A stretch of DNA of 64,000 nucleotides from Ruegeria halocynthiae. GTDB taxonomy: Bacteria; Pseudomonadota; Alphaproteobacteria; Rhodobacterales; Rhodobacteraceae. A program made the position numbers and the translations under genes. Shown one piece after another: positions 34,881 to 45,920 of the stretch. Position 1 is the first letter of the stretch. Every line of letters begins with the position of its first letter. Under the pieces are notes generated by a model. The model was not told where the DNA came from and did not search any database. It worked only from the letters and a program-made list of their open reading frames with translations. Location: NCBI RefSeq assembly GCF_000743705.1, contig NZ_JQEZ01000001.1:674070-738069 (forward strand). The letters are read 5' to 3'.

Positions 34881-36425
34881 TTAATGCGAAGCGGCAGTCT
34901 GGGTCACGGCCTCAGCCGCGGCCAGAGCCGTGTCATAGTTCGAAATCAGCGCGGCGGTGGAATTGCCAATCACATCGGTCACCAGCGACGGGTAGACGCC
35001 CAGCAGGATCGTCATCACGATCAGCGGCGCAAAGATCAGCCGCTCGCGCGAGCTCATGTCGGTCATCGCTTTCAGGCTTTCCTTGATCAGATCGCCAAAG
35101 ACCACCCGGCGATACAGCCAAAGCGCATAAGCGGCCGAGAAGATCACACCGGTTGCTGCCACTGCCGTCACCCAGGTGTTGACCTGGAACGCGCCCATCA
35201 GGGTCAGGAATTCACCGACAAACCCGGATGTACCCGGCAGGCCCACATTGGCCATGGTGAACAGCATGAAGACCAGCGCATAAGCCGGCATCCGGATTAC
35301 CAGACCACCATAGGCTTCGATCTCGCGGGTGTGCATCCGGTCATAGATCACGCCAACGCACAGGAACAACGCAGCCGAGATGAACCCGTGGCTGAGCATC
35401 TGAAAGATGGCCCCATCAATCCCCTGCTGGTTTGCGGCAAAGATCCCCATGGTCACAAAACCCATATGCGCGACCGAGGAATAAGCGATCAGCTTTTTCA
35501 TATCTTCCTGCACCAACGCCACCAGCGAGGTGTAGACAACGGCAATCGCCGACATCCAAAGGACAACATCGGTCATCACCGCAGATCCGATGGGGAACAT
35601 CGGCAGGCTGAAGCGCAGGAAGCCATAGCCGCCCATCTTCAGCAGGATTGCCGCCAGAACAACAGAACCCGCCGTGGGCGCCTGGACGTGCGCATCCGGC
35701 AACCAGGTGTGCACCGGCCACATCGGCATCTTCACCGCAAAGCTGGCAAAAAAGGCCAGGAACATCAGCGTCTGCATCCCACCGACGACATAGACACCCA
35801 GAATACTGAACCCTTCCGAGGAGAACTGATGGCTCATCAGCGCCTCAATATCCGTGGTGCCCGCATCCGAATACATCGCCACCATGGCAACCAGCATCAG
35901 AACCGAGCCAAGGAAGGTGTACAGAAAGAACTTGAAGCTTGCGTAAATCCGGTTTGCCCCACCCCAGATGCCGATGATCAGGAACATCGGGATCAGGCCA
36001 GCCTCAAAGAACAGGTAGAACAGCACCAGATCCAGCGCCATGAACACGCCCAACATCAGCGTTTCCAGCAGCAGGAAGGCAATCATGTATTCTTTGACCC
36101 GCTCGGTCACGTTCCAGCTGGCCAGGATGGTCAACGGCATGATGAATGTGGTCAGCAGCACAAACAGAACGCTGATCCCGTCCACACCCATCTTGTATTT
36201 CAGACCCAGCAGCCATTCCCCTTCTTCCACCATCTGGAAGCCGGTGTTGGATGGATCAAAGCCTGTGTAGATGCCAATCGAGACCAGAAACGTCACCGTG
36301 GTCGCGACCAGCGCAACCCATTTCGCATTGCGCTGTGCGGCCACATCCTCGCCATGCAGGAACAGGGCCAGAATGCCTGCCGCCACAGCGGGAATGAAGG
36401 TGACGATGGAGAGGATATTATCCAT
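34881..36425 (-). CDS. nuoM: NADH-quinone oxidoreductase subunit M
   Basis: A 514-residue antiporter-like subunit. Conserved segments are [16 protein letters not shown] (glutamate), [23 protein letters not shown] and [16 protein letters not shown]. The frame is open to 36611, but the true start is the ATG at 36425 (DNILSIVTF), which overlaps the nuoL stop in TAATG. Confidence 0.95.
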   Translation of the reverse strand: MDNILSIVTFIPAVAAGILALFLHGEDVAAQRNAKWVALVATTVTFLVSIGIYTGFDPSNTGFQMVEEGEWLLGLKYKMGVDGISVLFVLLTTFIMPLTILASWNVTERVKEYMIAFLLLETLMLGVFMALDLVLFYLFFEAGLIPMFLIIGIWGGANRIYASFKFFLYTFLGSVLMLVAMVAMYSDAGTTDIEALMSHQFSSEGFSILGVYVVGGMQTLMFLAFFASFAVKMPMWPVHTWLPDAHVQAPTAGSVVLAAILLKMGGYGFLRFSLPMFPIGSAVMTDVVLWMSAIAVVYTSLVALVQEDMKKLIAYSSVAHMGFVTMGIFAANQQGIDGAIFQMLSHGFISAALFLCVGVIYDRMHTREIEAYGGLVIRMPAYALVFMLFTMANVGLPGTSGFVGEFLTLMGAFQVNTWVTAVAATGVIFSAAYALWLYRRVVFGDLIKESLKAMTDMSSRERLIFAPLIVMTILLGVYPSLVTDVIGNSTAALISNYDTALAAAEAVTQTAASH

Positions 36426-38617
36426 TAGTGAGCGCCTCCGCCGATCGACATCCAGGTGACCAGGGCTGCGATACCCAGAACCATCCAGAAGGCGTAAGTA
36501 AAGATGTAGCCCGTCTGCGCCTTGCCTGCGAGGCGGGTAAAGAAGGGAACAACGCCCATGGCCACCCCGTTCAGGAACCCGTCGATGGTGTTGCCATCCC
36601 CGCGTTTCCACAGAAAGCGGCCAAGCGCGATGGTAGGTTTGACAAAGATCGCATTATAGATTTCGTCAAAGTACCACTTGTTCAACAGGAACAGGTACAG
36701 CGGACGCTGGTTCGCAGCCAGACGTGCAGGCAGCGACGTGTTCACGATGTAGAACCAGTAGGCCACGATAAAGCCGAGAACCATCGCAACAAAAGGCGAG
36801 ACCTTGACCCATTTCGGAGCCGCATGGGCATCGTCCAGCACATGGTTGTCCGGTGCCATATACAGCGCACCCTCGCCCGGCTCACCCGCAAAAACATAGT
36901 GATGATCGCCACCATGTGCGTCTTTCTCACCGTGGGTGTCGTCTCCGTGACCTTCATCGACGTGCGCCGTGTCGGCATGGCCGATATCCGCATGCGCGTC
37001 ATCGCCGTGATGCGCCTCGGCCGTGCCGTCTTGGACATGCGCCGCGTGGGTGTCCGCATCATGACCTTCGGCGTGCTCGGACGCTTCGGCCACCGGAATG
37101 CCATAGAACTTGCCGACCTTGTCCGCGTGACCAAAGAAGCTGCCATACCACAGCATCCCTGAAAACACCGCGCCCAGCGACAGAACCCCCAGCGGGATCA
37201 ACATGGTCATCGGGCTTTCGTGCGCATGATCATGCGTGTGTTTGTCGCCGCGTTCCTCACCATAGAAGGTCAGGAAGATCAGACGCCAGCTGTAAAACGA
37301 GGTGAACATCGCTGCGATCACCAGCATCCAGAAGGCATAACCGGTCCCACCGGCAAAGGCGCTTTCAATGATGGCGTCTTTGGACAGGAACCCGGCAAAG
37401 CCGAATGTGGTCAGCGGAATACCAACGCCGGTGATGGCCAGCGTACCGATCATCATTGCGGCAAAGGTATACGGGATTTTCTTACGCAAACCGCCGTATT
37501 CCGTCATCTCCTGCTCATGATGCATCGCGTGGATCACGGAACCCGCCCCAAGGAACAACAGCGCCTTGAAGAACGCGTGTGTCAGCAGGTGGAACATCGC
37601 TGCCGAGTACATGCCGACGCCTGCGGCAACAAACATGTAGCCCAGCTGCGAACAGGTCGAATAGGCAATCACACGTTTGATGTCGGTTTGCACCAGGCCA
37701 ACGGTCGCCGCAAAGAACGCGGTAGACGCGCCAAGGAACGTGATGAATCCGGTCGCACCCGGCGCGAATTCCATCAGCGGCGACATGCGGCAGATCAGGA
37801 AAACACCCGCCGTCACCATGGTTGCCGCGTGGATCAGCGCCGACACAGGTGTCGGGCCTTCCATCGCGTCGGGCAGCCAGGTGTGCAGGATCAACTGCGC
37901 CGATTTACCCATCGCGCCGATGAACAGAAGAACACAGATAACTTCAATGGCGCTCCACTCACCCCACAGGAAATGCAACTGTGTTTCTGCCAGTTTCGGT
38001 GCCGATGCGAAGATGTCCGAGAAATTGATGCTGTCCGTCAGGAAGAACAGCGCAAAGATTCCCAGCGCAAAGCCGAAGTCACCGACACGGTTGACGATAA
38101 AGGCCTTCATCGCAGCCGCATTCGCCGTCGGTTTGCGATAGTAGAACCCAATCAACAGATAGGACGCAACACCCACGCCTTCCCAGCCAAAGAACATCTG
38201 AACCAGGTTATCCGCCGTCACCAGCATCAGCATGGCAAAGGTAAAGAAGGACAAATAGGCAAAGAAGCGTGGCTTATAGCTTTCGCCTTCGCGCCATTGC
38301 GGGTCGTGATCCATGTAGCCAAAGGAATACAGGTGCACCAAAGCCGAAACGGTGGTCACCACGATCAGCATGATCGCGGTCAGCCGGTCCAGACGCACGG
38401 CCCAGCTGGTCGACAGCGATCCGCTTTCGATCCAGCGCAGAATTTCGATGTGCTGGGTATGCCCGTCGAAGGATAGGAACACGATCCAGCTGAGCAGACA
38501 GGCCAGAAACAACAGACCCGTGGCCGTCCACATGGCGGCTTTTTCGCCAATGAACTTCCAGCCAAAGCCGCACAGAATTGCGCCCACCAGCGGGGCAAAG
38601 AGGATGGTGGTTTCCAT
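36425..38617 (-). CDS. nuoL: NADH-quinone oxidoreductase subunit L with histidine-rich insertion
   Basis: The distal antiporter-like subunit with the long lateral helix of complex I. It is 730 residues long, over 100 more than E. coli NuoL. Family motifs include [43 protein letters not shown] and [17 protein letters not shown]. The extra length is mainly an Asp/His-rich stretch at about residues 510-573 (36897-37086) with 14 histidines, before the C-terminal lateral-helix region. A smaller [10 protein letters not shown] cluster lies about 55 residues earlier. Both could bind metal ions on a surface loop. The stop overlaps the nuoM start. Confidence 0.95.
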   Translation of the reverse strand: METTILFAPLVGAILCGFGWKFIGEKAAMWTATGLLFLACLLSWIVFLSFDGHTQHIEILRWIESGSLSTSWAVRLDRLTAIMLIVVTTVSALVHLYSFGYMDHDPQWREGESYKPRFFAYLSFFTFAMLMLVTADNLVQMFFGWEGVGVASYLLIGFYYRKPTANAAAMKAFIVNRVGDFGFALGIFALFFLTDSINFSDIFASAPKLAETQLHFLWGEWSAIEVICVLLFIGAMGKSAQLILHTWLPDAMEGPTPVSALIHAATMVTAGVFLICRMSPLMEFAPGATGFITFLGASTAFFAATVGLVQTDIKRVIAYSTCSQLGYMFVAAGVGMYSAAMFHLLTHAFFKALLFLGAGSVIHAMHHEQEMTEYGGLRKKIPYTFAAMMIGTLAITGVGIPLTTFGFAGFLSKDAIIESAFAGGTGYAFWMLVIAAMFTSFYSWRLIFLTFYGEERGDKHTHDHAHESPMTMLIPLGVLSLGAVFSGMLWYGSFFGHADKVGKFYGIPVAEASEHAEGHDADTHAAHVQDGTAEAHHGDDAHADIGHADTAHVDEGHGDDTHGEKDAHGGDHHYVFAGEPGEGALYMAPDNHVLDDAHAAPKWVKVSPFVAMVLGFIVAYWFYIVNTSLPARLAANQRPLYLFLLNKWYFDEIYNAIFVKPTIALGRFLWKRGDGNTIDGFLNGVAMGVVPFFTRLAGKAQTGYIFTYAFWMVLGIAALVTWMSIGGGAH

Positions 38618-38623
38618 GGTCTC

Positions 38624-38929
38624 TTACCCCTTCATCATATTGACGTCTTCGACCGCGATGGTGCCGCGGATCCGGAAGAAGCAAACCAGAATGGCCAGGC
38701 CAATCGCCGCCTCGGCCGCCGCAACGGTCAGAACGAACAGCGTAAACACCTGCCCAACCAGATCGCCAAGGAAGCTGGAGAACGCCACGAGGTTGATATT
38801 CACCGCCAGCAACATCAGTTCGATGCTCATCAGCAGAATGATGACGTTCTTGCGGTTCAGGAAGAGACCGAAGATGCCGATGACGAACAGCGTCGCCGCG
38901 ACCGTGAGGTAGTGTTCAAGTCCGATCAT
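38624..38929 (-). CDS. nuoK: NADH-quinone oxidoreductase subunit K
   Basis: A 101-residue, three-helix subunit of the complex I membrane arm. The conserved glutamates of the second and third helices are seen in [10 protein letters not shown] and [10 protein letters not shown]. Its ATG overlaps the stop of the 83-residue exported-protein gene, and nuoL begins 6 bp after it. Confidence 0.95.
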   Translation of the reverse strand: MIGLEHYLTVAATLFVIGIFGLFLNRKNVIILLMSIELMLLAVNINLVAFSSFLGDLVGQVFTLFVLTVAAAEAAIGLAILVCFFRIRGTIAVEDVNMMKG

Positions 38930-39177
38930 GGTAGCAAGCTTTCGTATAGCTGGATAAGTCCGGGTCTTTGGTCAATGCAACCAAACGGAAAAGAGCATAT
39001 TGACCCATTAAGTGGTTCGACGAACGACCCTACAGCTTCTGTGTCCATCCCTGGAACATCCGGGCCAAATGACCCGCTCCAAGGATGTGAGCCTGCGAGA
39101 GCATTCGTTCCGAAGACACCGACCTGCGACGCAACAACACTAAGAGTGGCAACGGCAAATATCGCTTTACGCATCAC
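38926..39177 (-). CDS. Small exported hypothetical protein between nuoJ and nuoK
   Basis: An 83-residue protein with a clear signal peptide ([20 protein letters not shown], likely cut after ALA) and a short mature part with two cysteines (SICSFPFGC). It overlaps nuoJ by 4 bp upstream and nuoK by 4 bp downstream, which argues strongly that it is translated. It reads AT-richer than the nuo genes around it. I recognise no family. It could be a periplasmic accessory of complex I or a later insertion that kept the coupling. Confidence 0.65.
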   Translation of the reverse strand: MMRKAIFAVATLSVVASQVGVFGTNALAGSHPWSGSFGPDVPGMDTEAVGSFVEPLNGSICSFPFGCIDQRPGLIQLYESLLP

Positions 39178-39776
39178 AACCCCTGCCCCGGTTTCACGTC
39201 TTTCAGCTCCATCGCCTTGGCCGGGTCGCGCATCATCTGGCCGATGATGTCCTGACGCTTGATGTCCTTGCGGTGGCGCAGGGTCAGCACAATGGCTCCG
39301 ATCATGGCTACCAGCAGGATCAGACCCGCCAGTTGGAACAGAAGGAAGTATTGATCATAAAGGATGACACCCAACGCTTCGGTGTTGTGGCGATCCACCG
39401 GCACCGGCTGCGCCAGATTGGCCGACGCACCCTGCGCGCTGTCCCAGGCGCCAAAGGCCATAACGAACTGCATCAGGATGACCAGACCGATCAGCAAGGC
39501 CAGCGGCATATAGCGTGCCATCTCGGCCTTCAATTCGGCAAAATCCACGTCCAGCATCATCACCACGAACAGGAACAGCACCGCGACCGCGCCGACATAG
39601 ACGATGATCAGCAGCATCGCCACGAACTCAGCCCCCAGCAACACGAACAGCCCCGCCGCGGACAGGAAAGACAGGATCAGCCACAGCACCGAGTGTACCG
39701 GCTGGCGGCTGATCACCGTGAACAGCCCACCGGTGATGGCGCTAATGGCAAACAGATAGAAGGCAAAGACGGTCAT
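39174..39776 (-). CDS. nuoJ: NADH-quinone oxidoreductase subunit J
   Basis: A 200-residue, five-helix membrane subunit of complex I. The characteristic third-helix segment [23 protein letters not shown] (read in parts) includes the pi-bulge region. Its start overlaps the carboxymuconolactone-decarboxylase-family gene by 4 bp, and its stop overlaps the small exported-protein gene by 4 bp. Confidence 0.95.
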   Translation of the reverse strand: MTVFAFYLFAISAITGGLFTVISRQPVHSVLWLILSFLSAAGLFVLLGAEFVAMLLIIVYVGAVAVLFLFVVMMLDVDFAELKAEMARYMPLALLIGLVILMQFVMAFGAWDSAQGASANLAQPVPVDRHNTEALGVILYDQYFLLFQLAGLILLVAMIGAIVLTLRHRKDIKRQDIIGQMMRDPAKAMELKDVKPGQGL

Positions 39777-40183
39777 TGATCCTCATCCTCGTTATCGCCC
39801 ATGACCTCTTGCGCCAGATCCAGCGCGCGGGTCATGGCCGGGATGCCGGCAAAGACCGACATCTGACCGATCGTTTCCACGATCTCTTGTTTCTTGGCAC
39901 CAGCCTCCAGCGCGTGGCGTACGGTCTGACGCAACGTGGCGTCAGCCTGCGCGCCCTGACAGGTCAGCCCGGCCAGCGTCAGCAGCAGGCGGGTCTTGGC
40001 ATCCAGACCGTCCTTGTTGACGGTGTTGCCGAACATCATCTCCATGACCTCTTTGGGCATGGTGGGCCACAGCGTCTCGAACCCTTTGGGCGAGAAATTC
40101 TCGAGCCCCGGGTTCATCGCCTTGGCCATGTCCTGCGCCTGTTTGAGCATCTGCTCAAAGGGATTTGTGGGGTTGTCGCTCAT
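39773..40183 (-). CDS. Carboxymuconolactone decarboxylase (AhpD-like) family protein inside the nuo operon
   Basis: A 136-residue cytoplasmic helical protein. The CMD/AhpD-type domain (about residues 55-125) contains [16 protein letters not shown] and [17 protein letters not shown] CxxC redox pair as in AhpD is absent; only one cysteine occurs at the usual place. It overlaps nuoI and nuoJ by 4 bp each. Function unknown; a role in assembly or protection of complex I is a guess from position. Confidence 0.85.
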   Translation of the reverse strand: MSDNPTNPFEQMLKQAQDMAKAMNPGLENFSPKGFETLWPTMPKEVMEMMFGNTVNKDGLDAKTRLLLTLAGLTCQGAQADATLRQTVRHALEAGAKKQEIVETIGQMSVFAGIPAMTRALDLAQEVMGDNEDEDQ

Positions 40184-40674
40184 CTGTACGGTGCGTCCAT
40201 TTCCAGATTGCGGGCAATCTCGGCTTCCCAGCGTTCGCCGTTATCCAGCAGTTTTTCCTTGTCGTAGAACAGCTCTTCGCGGGTTTCCGTGGCAAATTCA
40301 AAATTCGGACCTTCGACGATGGCATCGACCGGACAGGCCTCCTGACAGAAACCGCAATAGATGCATTTGGTCATGTCGATGTCGTACCGCGTGGTGCGGC
40401 GGCTGCCGTCTTCGCGCGGTTCGGCGTCGATGGTGATGGCTTGCGCCGGGCAAATCGCTTCACACAGCTTGCAGGCGATGCAGCGCTCCTCGCCATTCGG
40501 GTAACGGCGCAGAGCGTGCTCCCCGCGGAACCGAGGGCTAAGCGGGCCCTTTTCATGCGGATAGTTCAAGGTGGCTTTGGGGGCGAAGAAATACTTCAGC
40601 CCCAGCTTCATGCCGACCCAGAAGTCCTGCAGCAGAAAATACTTGGCGGCGCGAGTGTAGTCGATTTGGGTCAT
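40180..40674 (-). CDS. nuoI: NADH-quinone oxidoreductase subunit I
   Basis: A 164-residue ferredoxin-like subunit carrying clusters N6a and N6b near the quinone site. The two motifs are [12 protein letters not shown] and [12 protein letters not shown], each followed by the conserved proline. The start is 3 bp after the 218-residue exported-protein gene. Confidence 0.96.
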   Translation of the reverse strand: MTQIDYTRAAKYFLLQDFWVGMKLGLKYFFAPKATLNYPHEKGPLSPRFRGEHALRRYPNGEERCIACKLCEAICPAQAITIDAEPREDGSRRTTRYDIDMTKCIYCGFCQEACPVDAIVEGPNFEFATETREELFYDKEKLLDNGERWEAEIARNLEMDAPYR

Positions 40675-40677
40675 GGC

Positions 40678-41334
40678 CTAGGACTTCCTCTGAAATGGCA
40701 ACTTGGACAACTCATCACAGCGCCCCCCGATTTCTGCCGCGATTTCGCTGGCTATCTCGATCATCTGCTCTTTAGCATCCGTTGCATTGGGATCAATCGC
40801 CAGTACACGGTTATCGAATTCGCGCTGGCGAATACACTCGCCCAGATCAACCGTATTCAACAAAGCACCGACTGTCGCAGTGTCTGGAATCTTCCCGGAT
40901 TCAATACCCCATTCGACGAAAGCTTGCAGAAACGCCCGGTCTTCCTGTGTCAGCCAAAGACATTCGGACAGGCTTAGAAGTGCTTCGGATTTTCCCCGCA
41001 TATCATTTGAAATCGGTTCACCATTGGCTAGGTGACTCCGGTAAACCGCCATGTCACCGGCCTGCCATGCCATCACAATAACACCGACTGCATATTTATC
41101 GAACGCTGCGTGCTGTGCCGGATCAATCCGTGGATCAAGCCCGCCTGTATGCTCTGCGAGATTTTGTAAAACTTCGTCAGCGTATTCAGATAGAACCTCG
41201 ACTTCTGGCCCGCAGAACCCACGTGCCAATTCCAGTAAACTCCGTTGTTCCAGGGGTTCCGCGTCCTCGGCTGCAACACTGCCCGCAATAACCATCGTGA
41301 AAACCACCAACAGATTTCGCAGACGCACCCTCAT
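40678..41334 (-). CDS. Exported hypothetical protein between nuoH and nuoI
   Basis: A 218-residue protein with a signal peptide ([18 protein letters not shown]). The mature domain is mostly helical and acidic, with four widely spaced cysteines (GFCGPE, SECLWL, GECIRQ, GRCDEL) that could form disulphides. Its ATG at 41334 overlaps the nuoH stop (ATGA) and it ends 3 bp before nuoI. The DNA is AT-richer than the nuo genes. No family recognised; presumably periplasmic. Confidence 0.7.
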   Translation of the reverse strand: MRVRLRNLLVVFTMVIAGSVAAEDAEPLEQRSLLELARGFCGPEVEVLSEYADEVLQNLAEHTGGLDPRIDPAQHAAFDKYAVGVIVMAWQAGDMAVYRSHLANGEPISNDMRGKSEALLSLSECLWLTQEDRAFLQAFVEWGIESGKIPDTATVGALLNTVDLGECIRQREFDNRVLAIDPNATDAKEQMIEIASEIAAEIGGRCDELSKLPFQRKS

Positions 41335-42368
41335 CCCCCGACACTCCAACGCGCAAACGCACCCCAGAACCAGTCAAACCTCGCCGCGAAGGCCACGAAT
41401 ACCACCCAGGCCAGCGAGAACGGCAGGAACACTTTCCAACCCAGTCGCATCAGCTGGTCATAGCGGTAGCGGGGCGTGATCGCCTTGACCATCGCGAAGA
41501 GGAAGAAGAAGAACGCCATCTTGCCGACCATCCACAGGACGCCATCCGGCAAGCCGGGGATCGGTGACAGCCAGCCGCCGAAGAACAGCAGCGTGGTCAG
41601 GGCGCACATCAGGAAGATGGCGATGTATTCACCCGCCATGAATAGCAGGAAGGGCGTGGCCGAATATTCGACCTGATAGCCTGCGACCAGTTCCGATTCC
41701 GCCTCGGGCAGGTCAAAGGGCGGGCGGTTGGTTTCGGCCAGCGCCGAGATGAAGAACAAAAAGACCATCGGGAAATGCGGCAACCAGTACCAATTGAACA
41801 ACCCGAACGAGCCGTCCTGCGCATGTACGATCGCCCCAAAGTTCATCGACCCGGTCGAGATGATGACACCAACGATGATCAGCCCGATCGAGACTTCGTA
41901 TGAAATCATCTGCGCGGCAGAGCGTAGCGAGCCCAGGAACGGGTACTTTGAGTTCGACGCCCAACCGCCCATAATCACGCCATAAACCTCCAATGAGGAC
42001 ACGGCAAAGACATAGAGGATGGCGACATTGATATCGGACAGAACCCAGCCGTCATTGAACGGGATCACCGCCCAAGCGATCATGGCCAAAACAAAGGAGG
42101 TCAGCGGAGCAAGGATGAACACCGTGCGGTCGGCCCCTGCAGGGATCACCACCTCTTTGACCACATATTTCAGCGCATCGGCCACCGACTGCAGCAGGCC
42201 ATAGATGCCGACCACGTTCGGGCCGCGCCGCATCTGAACGGCGGCCCAAATCTTGCGGTCGCCATACACGAGGAACAACAGCGAGATCATCACAAACGCA
42301 ACAACTGCAAGCACTTGCGCCAGAATGATGATGGCTATTCCGCCTGGGGTGTTAAAGAAATCAGCCAT
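41331..42368 (-). CDS. nuoH: NADH-quinone oxidoreductase subunit H
   Basis: A 345-residue, eight-helix subunit that forms the quinone chamber and joins the two arms of complex I. Conserved segments include [40 protein letters not shown] and [20 protein letters not shown] (the charged E-channel loop). Its start overlaps the 72-residue gene upstream by 8 bp. Confidence 0.95.
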   Translation of the reverse strand: MADFFNTPGGIAIIILAQVLAVVAFVMISLLFLVYGDRKIWAAVQMRRGPNVVGIYGLLQSVADALKYVVKEVVIPAGADRTVFILAPLTSFVLAMIAWAVIPFNDGWVLSDINVAILYVFAVSSLEVYGVIMGGWASNSKYPFLGSLRSAAQMISYEVSIGLIIVGVIISTGSMNFGAIVHAQDGSFGLFNWYWLPHFPMVFLFFISALAETNRPPFDLPEAESELVAGYQVEYSATPFLLFMAGEYIAIFLMCALTTLLFFGGWLSPIPGLPDGVLWMVGKMAFFFFLFAMVKAITPRYRYDQLMRLGWKVFLPFSLAWVVFVAFAARFDWFWGAFARWSVGG

Positions 42369-42579
42369 TGGTCCTCACACCGTGGGTATTCCGTTTTCCG
42401 CGTGCGATACGAAGGCCATGTGCCTGCGCGAACAGCGGCTGGGTCGGCGCGTTGGTGTAAACAGCATCCGCCGCCCATACGCCACCCTTTTTATTGAGAT
42501 TCTTGCGCATTTCTTCGACGACCGCACCACGTATTTCAGCCCGCGTGTCGTTGTGCGTTATAAGACAGGTCCGCCTCAT
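42361..42579 (-). CDS. Small basic hypothetical protein between nuoG and nuoH
   Basis: A 72-residue, basic, soluble protein. Its ATG overlaps the nuoG stop (ATGA) and its stop overlaps the nuoH start by 8 bp, so it is placed for coupled translation and fills the whole gap. It has no signal peptide or membrane helix and I recognise no family. Without the coupling I would doubt it. Confidence 0.5.
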   Translation of the reverse strand: MRRTCLITHNDTRAEIRGAVVEEMRKNLNKKGGVWAADAVYTNAPTQPLFAQAHGLRIARGKRNTHGVRTNG

Positions 42580-44597
42580 TCCGCAGCGATCTTCTGGTTC
42601 TTGCGGGCCAAAGCCTGCGCCGACAATTCCGCCATCAGTTGCGATGCGCGTGCGATTGGGTTCGTCAGGTAGAAGTCCTTGACCGTGTTGCGGAAAGTGG
42701 CCTTGCCCAGCGGCGCTGCAGGCAGCGGTTGCACCTCGTTTTCGATTACCTTGTCAATGCGGGACAGATGCGGGACCGTCGCAATCAACGCGGTGCGCAA
42801 CTGCGCCAGCGAGTCATAGGGAAGCACGGCATCCAGTTCGGCCGACAAGGCCCGCAGGATGGCCCAGTTTTCCTTGGCTTCACCCGGGGCAAACCCGGCA
42901 CGCATCGCCAATTGCGGACGGCCTTCGGTGTTCACGAACAGCCCGTTTTCCTCGGTGTAGGCAGCAGATGGCAGGATCACGTCAGCGCGGTGTGCGCCCC
43001 GGTCACCATGGCTGCCCTGATAGATCACAAAGGCCCCTTCGCCGATCTCGACCTCATCCGCGCCCAGGCAGTAAATCACATCCGCTGAATTGATGGCATC
43101 CAGGCCGTTCTCGTTGGTGGCATCCACGTCCAAAGCACCGACCCGTGCGGCAGCGGTATGCAGAACGATCAGCCCGCTTTCCGTATTTGCGGCTATGGTT
43201 TGCGCAGCCGCCAGAACAGCGGCGCCATCCGCCTCTTGCAGCGCGCCCTGCCCGACGATGACCAGCGAGGGTTTGGCCTTGATCTCATCATCACCGCCCA
43301 TATCGACAACCTGCTGCAACGCCGCGCGGTCATCACCGATGTGGTGGTATTCGAAGGTCAGATCGACGGACGGACCGACCAATGCCACCTCGGCCCCGTT
43401 GGCCCAGGCCCGGCGCAGACGCGCATTCAGAACCGGCGCTTCATCGCGCGGGTTGGTTCCGATCAGCAGGATACGCTCGGCTGTGTCGATGTCTTCAATT
43501 GCGGCGGTTCCGACATAAGCGCTGCGATTGCCCGCAGGCAGCTTGGCACCATCGGTGCGGCATTCGACAACACCGCCCTGCCCTTCGATCATCTGCTTCA
43601 GGGCAAAAACCGCTTCGACCGGGGCCAGATCACCCACGATCCCTGCGGGTTTTTCAGCGCCCTTCAGCGCCTCGCCCGCCTTGGTCAGCGCTTCGGGCCA
43701 GGTGGCCGGGCGCAGCTTACCGTTTTCGCGCACATAAGGCTTATCCAACCGCTGACGGCGCAGACCGTCCCAGACAAAGCGGGTCTTGTCGCTGATCCAT
43801 TCCTCGTTCACACCGTCGTGGTTGCGTGGCAGAAAGCGCATCACTTCGCGACCCTTGGTGTCCACGCGGGTGTTCGACCCCAGCGCGTCCATTACATCAA
43901 TGGATTCGGTCTTGGTCAGCTCCCACGGGCGCGCGGTAAAGGCATAAGGTTTCGAGGTCAGCGCACCCACCGGACACAGGTCAATGATGTTGCCCTGCAT
44001 GTTCGAATCCAGCGTCTGGTTCAGATATGAGGTGATCTCGGCATCCTCGCCGCGTCCGGTCTGACCCATCTGGGTGATCCCGGCGACTTCGGTCGTGAAA
44101 CGCACGCACCGGGTACAGCTGATGCAGCGGGTCATCGCCGTGCCGACCAACGGCCCCAGATCCAGATCGTCAACCGCGCGCTTGGCTTCCTTGAACCGCG
44201 TGCCAGACATGCCATAGGCCATTGCCTGATCCTGCAGATCACATTCGCCGCCCTGATCGCAGATCGGGCAATCCAGCGGGTGGTTGATGAGCAGAAACTC
44301 CATCACACCTTCGCGGGCCTTCTTGACCATGGGCGAGTTCGTCTTGACCACCGGGGCCTGCCCTTCGGGGCCGGGCCGCAGGTCACGCACCTGCATGGCG
44401 CAGGACGCCGCAGGTTTCGGCGGGCCGCCAACAACCTCGACCAGGCACATCCGGCAGTTTCCGGCAATCGACAGGCGTTCGTGATAGCAAAACCGCGGCA
44501 CCTCGACCCCGGCTTGCTCACAAGCCTGAATCAGGGTCATCGCGCCATCGACTTCGATTTCCTGCCCGTCGATATTTACCTTACGGAGGTCAGACAT
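42576..44597 (-). CDS. nuoG: NADH-quinone oxidoreductase subunit G
   Basis: A 673-residue iron-sulphur subunit of the peripheral arm. The N-terminal 2Fe-2S domain has [18 protein letters not shown]. Next are the His-Cys3 site ([17 protein letters not shown]) and the 4Fe-4S cysteines in [10 protein letters not shown] and [11 protein letters not shown], then a molybdopterin-oxidoreductase-like domain without a cofactor. The length matches the mitochondrial/alphaproteobacterial NDUFS1 type. Confidence 0.96.
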   Translation of the reverse strand: MSDLRKVNIDGQEIEVDGAMTLIQACEQAGVEVPRFCYHERLSIAGNCRMCLVEVVGGPPKPAASCAMQVRDLRPGPEGQAPVVKTNSPMVKKAREGVMEFLLINHPLDCPICDQGGECDLQDQAMAYGMSGTRFKEAKRAVDDLDLGPLVGTAMTRCISCTRCVRFTTEVAGITQMGQTGRGEDAEITSYLNQTLDSNMQGNIIDLCPVGALTSKPYAFTARPWELTKTESIDVMDALGSNTRVDTKGREVMRFLPRNHDGVNEEWISDKTRFVWDGLRRQRLDKPYVRENGKLRPATWPEALTKAGEALKGAEKPAGIVGDLAPVEAVFALKQMIEGQGGVVECRTDGAKLPAGNRSAYVGTAAIEDIDTAERILLIGTNPRDEAPVLNARLRRAWANGAEVALVGPSVDLTFEYHHIGDDRAALQQVVDMGGDDEIKAKPSLVIVGQGALQEADGAAVLAAAQTIAANTESGLIVLHTAAARVGALDVDATNENGLDAINSADVIYCLGADEVEIGEGAFVIYQGSHGDRGAHRADVILPSAAYTEENGLFVNTEGRPQLAMRAGFAPGEAKENWAILRALSAELDAVLPYDSLAQLRTALIATVPHLSRIDKVIENEVQPLPAAPLGKATFRNTVKDFYLTNPIARASQLMAELSAQALARKNQKIAAE

Positions 44598-44600
44598 GGT

Positions 44601-45005
44601 CTAGTTCGCCCTCAAATAAACGCCTATGGCGCTGTTTCTTTCAATCTCTGCCCGTCCCAGCGTGCAGAATGAATTGGGGTCATCGTAAGAGACACCGTGG
44701 CGGCCCAGATACTGCTCGCCCTTGGCGCGCATCCGGTCCTTTTCGGCATCCGAGTCCACATAGGCCCGGATTTCACTGTCCGAATACCCCAGTTTGTTTG
44801 CTTTTGACTTCAGTCCCCACATCACCCCGATCGCCTTCAGTCGACGCCCGCTGATCGACGGGCAGTATTCCGAAATTTCATTTGCGATGCCGATGTAATA
44901 GAGTTCGTCGTCGATCTCCTTGACATCGCGCAAGGGCGGTTTGGCTTCGGCCATTGCGGGCAAAGCCACACAAGTCAGCAGAGCAATCGTTTTCACACCA
45001 CACAT
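44601..45005 (-). CDS. DUF5333 family exported protein
   Basis: A 134-residue protein with a signal peptide (VKTIALLTCVALPAMAEA). A small helical domain follows with two cysteines (SEYCPS and NSFCTLG), probably disulphide-linked. It matches my memory of DUF5333, found in Rhodobacteraceae nuo operons. ATG at 45005 has an AAAGGATC site; the longer open frame to 45119 is not supported. It ends 3 bp before nuoG. Confidence 0.8.
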   Translation of the reverse strand: MCGVKTIALLTCVALPAMAEAKPPLRDVKEIDDELYYIGIANEISEYCPSISGRRLKAIGVMWGLKSKANKLGYSDSEIRAYVDSDAEKDRMRAKGEQYLGRHGVSYDDPNSFCTLGRAEIERNSAIGVYLRAN

Positions 45006-45103
45006 GATAGATCCTTTCGTCTTGGGAAACCCAAGACGACGGACAGCCGCGTTGCTATGCAATAACAACGCACGCGCCCCTGTGTGATATGACGAATCCC
45101 GCA

Positions 45104-45457
45104 TCATGGCCGTTGGCAAGTGCCTGCAAATGTCAGTTTGTCATCACTGATACGAAGATTTTTGGGTTCAGTATCGGGCCCAACCTTCCACACAATTCGG
45201 GAAGAGCCGAAATTCGCGATACAGAATTTGATCCCTTCATACCGGCCAGCCTCGCGCGCGCCATCCAGCGATGCGGACACGCCTTTGACGACGACCGTAA
45301 AGTCGGTTCGCGACACTTTTTTGTCGACGACTTTGGCCTTGGCCCGAAAGGACTGTCCGTCAAAGTTGACCCGATCACTCGACGAAGTAACCGTCCCGCA
45401 ACCTGCAACAATCGACAGCGCCACCAGTGCGCCAACGGCAGGAATACGAATGTTCAT
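45104..45457 (-). CDS. Small lipoprotein between MAPEG and DUF5333 genes of the nuo operon
   Basis: A 117-residue protein with a lipoprotein signal ending in VAGC (cysteine at residue 20). The mature part is mainly beta (SSSDRVNFDGQSFRAKAKVV onward) and has two further cysteines. It is predicted to be anchored to the inner or outer membrane facing the periplasm. The start at 45457 lacks a strong ribosome site; in-frame ATGs at 45499 and 45496 are possible. No named family recognised. Confidence 0.65.
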   Translation of the reverse strand: MNIRIPAVGALVALSIVAGCGTVTSSSDRVNFDGQSFRAKAKVVDKKVSRTDFTVVVKGVSASLDGAREAGRYEGIKFCIANFGSSRIVWKVGPDTEPKNLRISDDKLTFAGTCQRP

Positions 45458-45498
45458 TTGTCTGAACTTTGCCAAACGCTTATCACCACGTGCCATCA

Positions 45499-45915
45499 TC
45501 AGAATGCAGCCACCAATGCCATGATCCCCATCACGAACATGCACGCCCAACCGATCACATAAAGCACCGAGCGCAAGCCGCTGTTGGGTTTGCCGATACC
45601 GCGGATGTGGACGACCAACATGACCATACGCGCCGCCAAAGCGACCGACGCCAGCACGTTCACCCAGAACGGGCTGACCCCCATCAGGATTGCCGCGACC
45701 GTGACCGCCGCATAAGCAGGCAGGGTTTCTGTGCCGTTCAGATAGGCCCGGTTCAGACGATAGGCGTTATCGGCATAGTCCTGTTCAGGCGTCGCCCCGG
45801 GCGCCAGCCCCTTGCCCTGTTTGGCCAGTGCCGAGAATGGCGCCAAAAACAGGACGACCAGGGTGAAAATCACCACAGACGCAATTGCGTGGCCATAATC
45901 TGCGAAAACGTCCAT
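45499..45915 (-). CDS. MAPEG family membrane protein
   Basis: A 138-residue, four-helix protein of the MAPEG family (glutathione- and eicosanoid-metabolism related). The family pattern is seen in ADNAYRLNRAYLNGTETLPAYAA (Arg, Asn and Glu in helix 2) and AARMVMLVVH. It starts 5 bp after nuoF. Similar MAPEG genes occur in the nuo operons of related bacteria. Its link to complex I is unproven. Confidence 0.82.
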   Translation of the reverse strand: MDVFADYGHAIASVVIFTLVVLFLAPFSALAKQGKGLAPGATPEQDYADNAYRLNRAYLNGTETLPAYAAVTVAAILMGVSPFWVNVLASVALAARMVMLVVHIRGIGKPNSGLRSVLYVIGWACMFVMGIMALVAAF

Positions 45916-45920
45916 TGGGT

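Noticed and set aside
34857-36428. Long open frame (523 codons) on the plus strand opposite nuoM
   Set aside because: Antisense shadow of a high-GC gene: Arg/His/Gln-rich, no known domain, and nuoM is unquestionable.
37220-38476. 418-codon plus-strand frame opposite nuoL
   Set aside because: Composition typical of a reverse-frame shadow; the nuoL reading explains the sequence fully.
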